From an uncultured Chitinophagaceae bacterium (GTDB lineage: Bacteria; Bacteroidota; Bacteroidia; Chitinophagales; Chitinophagaceae), in contig CAKSVK010000101.1 of the NCBI GenBank assembly GCA_934502905.1, positions 1 through 13,135 of the forward strand: 13,135 nucleotides of DNA, given 5' to 3'. The notes under the pieces are model-generated. The model was not told the DNA's origin. It did no database searches and saw only the letters and a program-made list of their open reading frames with translations. The position numbers and the translations under genes were made by a program. Positions 7,094 through 13,135 of this stretch are shown in pieces; position 1 is the stretch's first letter, and each line of letters opens with the position of its first letter.

Positions 7094-8773
7094 TTAGTAA
7101 TTTCCCGCCAGGGCTATCAACATTTCCCGCCGGGCTTTTCTGAAATGACGGATGCTGGTATCATACCAGTCGAATTTATACACCATGTTATCAATGATCT
7201 TTTTTGCCAGCACAGGATCTTTTGCCTCCAGCATTTTCAGCAATGTATGATCATTGATGCCGTCGCGCATCGCTTCTAACCGGATGGAACTGTATAATGT
7301 ATGATAACCTGGATAGACGATCCAGGAATCCCCGGCTGGTAAAAGGTTACCCCCTGCATCGTTAATGAAGGTGGTTTCTGCAAAAGGCTCATCCGTCCAC
7401 CAGTTAAAGCCCCAGTGCAGGTATCCGTCAATCCCGTATTTATAATTTATCCAGTGGAGCAGCCTCGTTTTAATGAGTGGGAGATCTATAAAACGGTTGG
7501 CATAGTTACCCCTTGGCCATAGGCAGGTATAGAACCAGACTTCGTCGCCGGCTTTCTTACGCTCCTGGTAAAAAGCAAAATCTTTGTTAAGCAGATCCAG
7601 TTGCGGAACCCATAGATCAATGGTTTCAGCCAGGTCCTTGCTATGGCAGGCATCTGCAATTTTAATGTTGGGCACGATGGATCTGACGTAGCTGGCTATA
7701 TCTATATAGGACCGCTTGTTTTCGTTTATAGGTTCATCAGCGATATGCTGATAATAGTCGGTCAGCCATCCTTTTTTTTCCAAATGGGGCACCAGGGCTT
7801 TGAAGAATTGGGCATAGAAGCTTTTAGCCCTGGGATCCTGGATCGGCAAACGCAGAAACACAGTAGAATCGGCACCTGGTTCCGGCACACGGACAATGTA
7901 AGTGCTTGTCCAGCCATTTGAATGTTCCCCGATATGCCCGCCTTCGAGTTTGCCTGATACACCGGCATTCCTAAAAATTTCAACTGCCTGGTCGAATCGT
8001 GAGAAATCAATGGTATATTGATCGCCCTGTTTTGTATAGGTAGCAAAATCGAGTGGTGAAACAAAAGCAACGTTTTGTCCGTAAGCCGCCATTTTTTCAG
8101 CCAGTGTTTTTACCAGCTTCCAGTACACTTTTCCATAAGGCTCTACTTTCTCACCGTTGTTCATCAGCGCCAGGCATTGCGGGTCTAAGGTGTACCAGTT
8201 GGCTATCCATAGCTGCTGCTTTTCCAGCTTTACGTTGTGTACACGAATCAGAAACGACTTTTGTATGGTGTCGCCGTCTGCCTGTATGTTTATATTTACC
8301 GGATAGACGCCGGACCTGGTTCCCTGGGGAATGGCTATCCGTATGAAGCAGGCTTGTGCCTGTCCCGCCTGGAGCCTGACCGGGTGTCCGTCCATGATCG
8401 GATCTGCATAAAAGCCGAAATTGGAAACAAGCCGGTCCACTGCAGGCTCCGTATAATTTCGTTCGGCACGCACATAACCGACAGGTGCACAGGAAACAAC
8501 GGATTTCGGTAGTCCCGGCACTTCTATGGACAGCTTCACCTGATCCCTGTTTTGTATGCTCCGTAATACAAGCTGTGCACTGGCCACTTCTCCTATCGCC
8601 ACATCAATCTCCTTAAAATGTTCAACCGGGATAACGGTTTCCGGGAAAACTTTTTCTAACGGATCTATCAGGGTTGCAGTTACCTGCGCCTGTACAAACG
8701 AAACCGGAAGAATCCCGTTCAGGATAAATGTAACAGCGGCTATGCTTCCTTTAATAATGTGTTTTACTTTCAT
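7094..8773 (-). CDS. GH123-type glycoside hydrolase (DUF4091)
   Basis: This 559-residue secreted enzyme resembles the GH123/DUF4091 family, whose characterised members are beta-N-acetylgalactosaminidases acting by substrate assistance. The ATG at 8773 follows AAAAGAAG. A Sec signal peptide covers about residues 1-30 (ending VQAQ). An N-terminal beta-sandwich region, about 31-180, contains SGVYPVNINIQADGD and ends in FLIRVHNVKL. The catalytic barrel runs from about 185 to 510. The adjacent Asp-Glu pair characteristic of the family is D346-E347 in YYQHIADEPIN. Aromatic-rich HWGFNWWTDEPF (453-464) and SWIVYPG (483-489) are typical DUF4091 C-terminal features. Length is usual for the family. It lies 23 bases after the upstream esterase gene. 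Specificity within the family is not certain, since many DUF4091 proteins remain untested. Confidence 0.88.
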   Translation of the reverse strand: MKVKHIIKGSIAAVTFILNGILPVSFVQAQVTATLIDPLEKVFPETVIPVEHFKEIDVAIGEVASAQLVLRSIQNRDQVKLSIEVPGLPKSVVSCAPVGYVRAERNYTEPAVDRLVSNFGFYADPIMDGHPVRLQAGQAQACFIRIAIPQGTRSGVYPVNINIQADGDTIQKSFLIRVHNVKLEKQQLWIANWYTLDPQCLALMNNGEKVEPYGKVYWKLVKTLAEKMAAYGQNVAFVSPLDFATYTKQGDQYTIDFSRFDQAVEIFRNAGVSGKLEGGHIGEHSNGWTSTYIVRVPEPGADSTVFLRLPIQDPRAKSFYAQFFKALVPHLEKKGWLTDYYQHIADEPINENKRSYIDIASYVRSIVPNIKIADACHSKDLAETIDLWVPQLDLLNKDFAFYQERKKAGDEVWFYTCLWPRGNYANRFIDLPLIKTRLLHWINYKYGIDGYLHWGFNWWTDEPFAETTFINDAGGNLLPAGDSWIVYPGYHTLYSSIRLEAMRDGINDHTLLKMLEAKDPVLAKKIIDNMVYKFDWYDTSIRHFRKARREMLIALAGNY

Positions 8774-8796
8774 CTTCTTTTAATATTGTTATCTGC

Positions 8797-9729
8797 TTAT
8801 TGTTTAAAGACCCTGTCTAAGAAATCCAGCGCTTTCGTATAGTTTTCTTCTGTAAAGAACTCATCCCCGCCGTGCCCTACCTTTTCCATCAGGTGCAATG
8901 AAACCTGTTTGTTGCCAAGCACCTTGCTGAGCTTTTCGGCAAATTCCTGCGATTGCTTCCAGGGAACGTAATTGTCGGCCAGTCCATGCTGTATATAGAA
9001 ATAAGGATCATCCGGTGTGATGTATTGCTCGGGGTTGCCCCGCATGACCTGCTCCGGGATCTGCTGAATGGGTGCTCCCATCAGCAGGGACTCGGGAGAT
9101 TTAGGGTCATCGTGCCGTAGCCCGAAGACAGGAGCAGTACCGGTTTGCTCGTTATGCGCATCCATGGTAAGAAAATTGATGGGGCCATACCAGTCTACTA
9201 CCGCATGTACGTTGCTGTTATGGCCGGCATGCCCCATGGATGTATCCTCCAGTTCCCTGATATTGCCGGAAGTACCGGCAAGGGCTGCCAGGTAGCCACC
9301 TGCAGACGCGCCCCAGACAGCTATTTTTGCGGTATCCAGGTTATAGTGCTGTGCATAGGCCTTTACCCACCGGATAGCTGTCTTTACATCCAGTATCTGT
9401 GCAGGAAACCGGGCTTCCTGGCTCAGCCGGTAGTTAATACAGACAACAGCATAACCACGCTTCAGCCCGTTTTTGTAGATAAAGCTTTCTTCTTTTTTAT
9501 CTCCGGAAAGAAATGCGCCGCCATGAATACCGATGATCACGGGCAGGCGGGTGTCTTTAGCAATTGCGGGCAGGTAAATATCCAGCTTTTGGCGAACGGA
9601 CTGGTGGGCATAGACGATATCAAAGATAGAAGTATCTCTTTGTGCGATCACCTTCGTTTGTCCCTGACCGTTGAAAGGTATCCAGATGTAAATGCATATT
9701 AAAGCCACTTTGTATTGTAATAATCTCAT
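8797..9729 (-). CDS. Exported alpha/beta hydrolase, BD-FAE/HSL-like esterase
   Basis: This 310-residue serine esterase has a signal peptide of about 24 residues (ending NGQGQ). The ATG at 9729 was preferred over a GTG four codons upstream because it opens the signal peptide. No clear Shine-Dalgarno is visible, which is common in this phylum. The oxyanion motif is GIHGGAFLSG with HGG at 69-71, the nucleophile is S142 in WGASAGGY, the acid is probably D252 in HGLADNYVP, and the base is H286 in VGHGGDE. This matches bifunctional feruloyl/acetyl-xylan esterase-like and hormone-sensitive-lipase-like proteins, which in Bacteroidota often remove acyl groups from polysaccharides. It is the first gene of the minus-strand cluster and is likely cotranscribed with the GH123 gene 23 bases downstream. 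Substrate is inferred only from context. Confidence 0.9.
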   Translation of the reverse strand: MRLLQYKVALICIYIWIPFNGQGQTKVIAQRDTSIFDIVYAHQSVRQKLDIYLPAIAKDTRLPVIIGIHGGAFLSGDKKEESFIYKNGLKRGYAVVCINYRLSQEARFPAQILDVKTAIRWVKAYAQHYNLDTAKIAVWGASAGGYLAALAGTSGNIRELEDTSMGHAGHNSNVHAVVDWYGPINFLTMDAHNEQTGTAPVFGLRHDDPKSPESLLMGAPIQQIPEQVMRGNPEQYITPDDPYFYIQHGLADNYVPWKQSQEFAEKLSKVLGNKQVSLHLMEKVGHGGDEFFTEENYTKALDFLDRVFKQ

Positions 9730-10087
9730 ACGATGAATCACGTTTTAACAACCCTTAAAAAACTACTAATATAATAATTACCCAGGTACGCACTGATATG
9801 TATTCTCTGTGCAATGAGACTGTAAGATCGGCGGAATGTTTGTCGGCTGCGGTTCAACGGAATGGAAGTCCATTATTCTGATCATTAAGAAAACCCGGTG
9901 ATTTTGATTTATATACTGCCTTTGTCATTCGTTACGGGTTTCCTGACTTCTCCTTGTTTTTCCGGTCCGAAAACAGTAAGATTTCCCGAATTAGTAAATC
10001 CGCTCAGGGAATATATTCTATATTTGGAGCTATTTCAAGTTGGAATTTGATTTTATATTATTAAAATAAAATTTACATATATTTCTT
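9730..10087. other. Divergent intergenic region between esterase and ankyrin operons
   Basis: This 358-base non-coding region lies between the divergent esterase and ankyrin genes. It contains an exact TAnnTTTG element on the plus strand at 10019-10026. A 7-bp inverted repeat, AAACCCG (9891-9897) with CGGGTTT (9935-9941), has a 37-base loop. No small reading frame with a credible start or domain was found. On the minus strand a TAGTTTTT stretch about 35 bases before the esterase start is only a weak -7 candidate. Confidence 0.6.
10019..10026 (+). promoter_or_regulatory. Candidate promoter -7 element for the ankyrin operon
   Basis: TATATTTG matches the Bacteroidota -7 consensus TAnnTTTG exactly and lies 61 bases before the ankyrin ATG, giving a likely leader of about 50-55 bases. 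No TTTG appears at the proper -33 distance. The nearest similar string is TTAG at 9991-9994. Confidence 0.5.
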
Positions 10088-11599
10088 ATGATGAGATATT
10101 TATCGGCGGTAGTCCTTATGCTGAGTGGACTTTTTGCCAATGCGCAAACTTCATCCAACACATTGTTGAGCGGAGATTTCTGGAAAAACAAGCCCGACCT
10201 TGCATCAGTTAAAGCAGAAGTGGCAAAGGGAAACAGTCCTTCCCAGGCAAATGCCGGCTCTTTTGACCCTGTAACCATGGCTATCAACAGCAGGGCGGCA
10301 AATGATGTGATCAGGTATTTGATTGACCAGGAAGGTAATAGCGTGACTAAAAAGACCCACCACAGCAGGAGCTATTTGCATTGGGCGGCATCCAGCGGAA
10401 ACCTGGAAATTGTGCAGTACCTGATAGAAAAAGGCGCAGATGTGCATTATGCAGATAGTTACGGTACGCCTGTTGCTGCTTATGCCGCTTCTACCGGCAA
10501 TAATAATACGGCAGTATTTGATGCTTTATTTAAAGCCGGTGCAGATCCTAAACAGCGCTTCCAGGATGGAGCTACCTTGCTGATGCTGGGAGTGGCAGCC
10601 GACACTACTTTAAAGCTCACAGATTATTTTATATCCAAAGGACTGTCCATAAAAGATAAGGACAATAACGGAGCTACTGTTGCTGATTATGCAGCAAGGC
10701 TGGGCAATAAGCAGCTGATTGAAAAGCTGGTAAAAAGAGGCGTGAAGCCTACCAGCAATGCGCTGTTCTTTGCTACACAGGGATCCCGTATGTCCAGCAA
10801 TGGGATCGATACCTATAAATACCTGGTAGATACCTACAAGCTGGATCCAAAGGCGATCAATAAAGACGGTGCCACCATGCTTCACCTGCTGGTGCGCAGA
10901 CCGGATATGGAAGTGATCAATTATTTTCTCGGTAAAGGTGTGGATGTATCAAAGGCGGATAATGAAGGAAATACGGCATTGATGATCGCCGCTGCAGGCA
11001 GGGATGCAAAGCTGGTAAGCCTGTTATTACCTAAAGCAGGTAATATAAATACTGTGAACCAAAAAGGAGAATCAGCCTTAACAAAGGCATTCGAGAATGG
11101 CGCTGCAGAAGTTGCCGCCTTGTTATTAAGCAACGGCGCTGATATTAAGATAAAGGATAAAGACGGCAATAACCTCGCTTATTCCTGGTTCAATTCTTAC
11201 AGGGAGGTTAGACCAGGTGGTCCGCAAGGTGCGCCAGGCGCTGCTTCCGCGAATGACTTTGAAGAAAAGCTCAGCCTGCTGAAAAAAGGTGGTATTGATG
11301 TAACTGCACCGCAGGAAAACGGCAGCACACTCTTCCATCTGGCCGTTGCAAAAGAAAGTATCAGTCTTATTAAAAAAGCCGCCGAGCTGGGTGCTGATAT
11401 CAATGCGCAGGATAAAGAAGGTACAACGCCCCTGCATAAAGCAGCGCTGATAGCAAAGGACGACGCGATCCTGAAAACCCTGATTGCCAGCGGTGCAAAG
11501 ACAGATATTAAAACTGAGCTGGATGAAACCGCTTATGAACTGGCTAAGGAAAATGATTTCCTGATCAAAGGCAATGTATCGATAGATTTTCTAAAATAA
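10088..11599 (+). CDS. Exported ankyrin-repeat protein
   Basis: This 503-residue protein has a Sec signal peptide at residues 1-20 (ending ANAQ), so it acts in the periplasm or outside, unlike most ankyrin proteins, which are cytoplasmic. Two ATGs are adjacent (10088 and 10091), and no strong Shine-Dalgarno is present. Ankyrin units cover nearly the whole mature chain. Clear examples are [20 protein letters not shown] (95-114) with [28 protein letters not shown] (195-214), [20 protein letters not shown] (295-314), [20 protein letters not shown] (328-347) with [12 protein letters not shown], and [20 protein letters not shown] (446-465). A Gly/Pro-rich insert, [13 protein letters not shown] (375-387), interrupts the array. 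Ankyrin arrays bind proteins, so a scaffold or partner-binding role for the downstream membrane protein is inferred. It is followed after four bases by the DUF2271 gene, indicating one transcript. Confidence 0.92.
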   Translation: MMRYLSAVVLMLSGLFANAQTSSNTLLSGDFWKNKPDLASVKAEVAKGNSPSQANAGSFDPVTMAINSRAANDVIRYLIDQEGNSVTKKTHHSRSYLHWAASSGNLEIVQYLIEKGADVHYADSYGTPVAAYAASTGNNNTAVFDALFKAGADPKQRFQDGATLLMLGVAADTTLKLTDYFISKGLSIKDKDNNGATVADYAARLGNKQLIEKLVKRGVKPTSNALFFATQGSRMSSNGIDTYKYLVDTYKLDPKAINKDGATMLHLLVRRPDMEVINYFLGKGVDVSKADNEGNTALMIAAAGRDAKLVSLLLPKAGNINTVNQKGESALTKAFENGAAEVAALLLSNGADIKIKDKDGNNLAYSWFNSYREVRPGGPQGAPGAASANDFEEKLSLLKKGGIDVTAPQENGSTLFHLAVAKESISLIKKAAELGADINAQDKEGTTPLHKAALIAKDDAILKTLIASGAKTDIKTELDETAYELAKENDFLIKGNVSIDFLK

Positions 11600-11603
11600 C
11601 AAT

Positions 11604-12086
11604 ATGAAGTGTTTCTTAAAAGGAATAGGATTTTTGCTTTTTATCTCTTTCTCTCTCCCTGTTTTCGCACAGTCAAGCAAGTATAAATGTATGCTGCAGA
11701 TGATCTCTTACGAGGGAGAAGCTGCTTATGTTATTATATCACTGGTGAATCCTAAAGGGGAATATGAAAAAACACTTTCGGTATTGGGCCCCGATAAGAA
11801 ATGGTATAACACCTTAAAAGAATGGTATAAGTTCCAGGAAAAAAGCAAAGAGAAGCTGAGCGCTGTTACAGGCGCCTCGGTTGGTGGTGGCGACAGGGCG
11901 GTAAGGACCATTGAAATTGAAGATGCCAAAATAGATAAGGGCTACACCCTGCGTTTCGAATCAGCGGTGGAAGAGCAGAAATATCATATCACGGATGTGG
12001 AGATTCCTTTAACGGCAGCCGGTATCACAGAGCGTGTGAATGGCAATGGATATATCCGCTTCGTTAAACTAAGTAAGGTGCAATAG
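11604..12086 (+). CDS. DUF2271 exported protein
   Basis: This 160-residue protein has a Sec signal peptide at 1-23 (ending VFAQ). The mature part matches the DUF2271 pattern: YVIISLVNPKGEYEKTLSVLG (42-62), KKWYNTLKEW (65-74), the AVTGASVGGGDRAVRTIEI stretch (87-105) and GYTLRFESAVEE (113-124). The function of DUF2271 is not established. Such genes are commonly found beside PepSY membrane proteins, and in other phyla beside ApbE flavin transferases, so a periplasmic role linked to flavin or electron transfer is reasonable. It starts four bases after the ankyrin stop and ends six bases before the PepSY gene ATG, so the three are almost certainly co-translated from one message. Confidence 0.82.
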   Translation: MKCFLKGIGFLLFISFSLPVFAQSSKYKCMLQMISYEGEAAYVIISLVNPKGEYEKTLSVLGPDKKWYNTLKEWYKFQEKSKEKLSAVTGASVGGGDRAVRTIEIEDAKIDKGYTLRFESAVEEQKYHITDVEIPLTAAGITERVNGNGYIRFVKLSKVQ

Positions 12087-12092
12087 GCTGAA

Positions 12093-13135
12093 ATGACATT
12101 ATCAATATGGAGGTATGCACACCTGGTTCTGGCTATAGTATCGTCGTTGTTTTTACTGATTCTCTCTGTCACCGGCGTTATCCTTGCGTTTGACGCCGTA
12201 AGCGAGAAGTATCCTGAATATAAAGTTCCAGCATTTCATTCCATTGATCTTGCGCAATCCGTTGCCGGGTTGCGCGAGGTATATCCGGAGATCATAGAGC
12301 TGTCTGTGGATCATAACCAGTTTGTGAGCATAGACGCCTTGGATGAAGAGGGTAATACTATAAAAGCCTATATCCACCCGGTTACGGGTGAAGTATTGGG
12401 CCCCACAAAGCCCAAGAGTGATTTTATCCAGTGGATAACCGCATTGCACCGGTCCCTGTTTTTGAAAGATGCCGGTCGTATTATCGTAGGAGTGGTTTCT
12501 TTTTTGCTTCTTCTCATTTCTATCACAGGCATTATTCTCATTATCAAACGGCAACAGGGTATCCGTCATTTTTTTGCAAAAATAAACCGTGATTTTTTTG
12601 CCCAGTACTTTCATGTCGTCAGCGGACGCTGGCTGCTGGTCCCTGTTTTTATTATTGCGCTTACCGGCACCTATTTGTTCCTGGTACGGATGAACCTTAT
12701 CAAAAATCCAAACCAGGCGGTAGAGCATGTTCAGGAGCCGGCAGCGTCTGACGCCAAAGAAGTAAAGGATTTTTCCGTTTTTCAGCAAACGAAATTATCG
12801 GTGGTAGAGAAGGTAGAATTTCCTTTTGTGCCTGATGACCCGGATGAACATTATATCCTGAAGCTGAAGGACAGGATGCTGATCGTTAACCAGATGGATG
12901 GCAGTATTGTAGAGGAAACACGATATCCCTACTCTGTGTTAATGGAGAAGCTTAGCCTGGACCTGCATACCGGGAGAACCAATATGATATGGGCAATTAT
13001 TTTAGGGATCGCTTCCCTGAACATCCTGGCTTTTATGTATACAGGATTTGCCATAACGTTTAAGCGTACACGTACAAAAGTTAAAAATAAGCTTAGGCCT
13101 GCGCAGGCAGAAATAGTAATATTGGTAGGTACGGA
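12093..13135 (+). CDS. PepSY-domain membrane flavoreductase, 3' end beyond window
   Basis: This frame is open from the ATG at 12093 to the window end: 347 codons and no stop, so the gene is partial. AGG of TAGGCTGAA sits seven bases before the start. Four membrane helices lie at about 10-33, 128-151, 178-199 and 297-322, with conserved histidines H10, H119 (ALHRSLFL), H174 and H292 (DLHTGRTN). These could coordinate haem, as proposed for PepSY_TM proteins. PepSY-like extracytoplasmic parts include AYIHPVTGEVLGP (92-104) and VNQMDGSIVEE (265-275). After helix 4 a basic linker leads to AEIVILVGT (339-347), which looks like the first strand and FMN-phosphate loop of a flavodoxin domain. The full protein is therefore probably a PepSY-flavodoxin-FNR reductase, moving electrons from NADPH across the inner membrane. 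Metal or siderophore reduction is the favoured but unproven role. Confidence 0.85.
   Translation, partial: MTLSIWRYAHLVLAIVSSLFLLILSVTGVILAFDAVSEKYPEYKVPAFHSIDLAQSVAGLREVYPEIIELSVDHNQFVSIDALDEEGNTIKAYIHPVTGEVLGPTKPKSDFIQWITALHRSLFLKDAGRIIVGVVSFLLLLISITGIILIIKRQQGIRHFFAKINRDFFAQYFHVVSGRWLLVPVFIIALTGTYLFLVRMNLIKNPNQAVEHVQEPAASDAKEVKDFSVFQQTKLSVVEKVEFPFVPDDPDEHYILKLKDRMLIVNQMDGSIVEETRYPYSVLMEKLSLDLHTGRTNMIWAIILGIASLNILAFMYTGFAITFKRTRTKVKNKLRPAQAEIVILVGT

Noticed and set aside
9145..9702. A 185-codon plus-strand open frame
   Set aside because: It is the antisense shadow of the BD-FAE-like esterase, which has a complete catalytic triad. The shadow protein is Cys-rich and shows no fold.
9891..9941. 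AAACCCG/CGGGTTT inverted repeat as a regulator site
   Set aside because: Seven bases with a 37-base loop in a 358-base region can easily arise by chance, and no partner regulator is evident.
12153..12788. A 211-codon minus-strand open frame
   Set aside because: It lies antisense to the PepSY gene, whose plus-strand frame has clear membrane helices and operon spacing. The minus-strand product has no recognisable domain or start context.

Overview
The window looks like a chromosomal segment of a Bacteroidota bacterium, most likely from the Chitinophagaceae or a close relative. This is inferred from protein style and not from any rRNA. The signs are a CarboxypepD_reg-like/OMP_b-brl_3 outer-membrane receptor, signal peptides ending in FAQ, NAQ or QAQ, mostly weak Shine-Dalgarno sequences, exact TAnnTTTG promoter elements, and moderate GC content. 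No tRNA, rRNA, CRISPR array, insertion sequence or phage gene was seen.

Layout. (1) Positions 1-1205, minus strand: an OmpR-family response regulator followed, with a 4-base ATGA overlap, by a sensor histidine kinase. The kinase reading frame is cut by an in-frame TAA at 34-36 but continues kinase-like beyond it to the window edge. (2) 1206-1534: a divergent control region with a minus-strand TAnnTTTG element and an 11-bp-period direct repeat (TCTAAAGAAA twice), the geometry expected of an OmpR-type operator. (3) 1535-3937, plus strand: a large TonB-dependent-receptor-like outer-membrane protein, probably the target of the regulator. (4) 3938-4432: a non-coding stretch with what may be an eroded small secreted-protein gene and an 11-bp inverted repeat. 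(5) 4433-5125, plus strand: a class I SAM-dependent O-methyltransferase. (6) 5225-9729, minus strand: four exported proteins in the transcription order alpha/beta hydrolase (BD-FAE/HSL-like), GH123/DUF4091 glycoside hydrolase, second alpha/beta hydrolase, LamG-fold lipoprotein. (7) 9730-10087: a divergent intergenic region with an exact TAnnTTTG element upstream of the next operon. (8) 10088-13135, plus strand: a tight operon of a secreted ankyrin-repeat protein, a DUF2271 protein and a PepSY-domain four-helix membrane protein. The window ends inside the last gene, just where a flavodoxin-type domain appears to start.

How the genes fit together. The minus-strand cluster reads as a small glycan-processing set: a GH123-type glycosidase, two serine esterases that could remove acyl or aryl ester groups, and a carbohydrate-binding-fold lipoprotein. 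It has no SusC/SusD pair. The last operon reads as an envelope redox module: a PepSY transmembrane unit fused to a probable flavodoxin reductase, with two exported partners (ankyrin and DUF2271). An iron or other metal reduction role, or a flavin/electron-transfer role, is plausible but inferred. The most unusual points are the interrupted kinase beside an intact regulator, operator and receptor set, and the periplasmic ankyrin/DUF2271/PepSY-flavodoxin operon.
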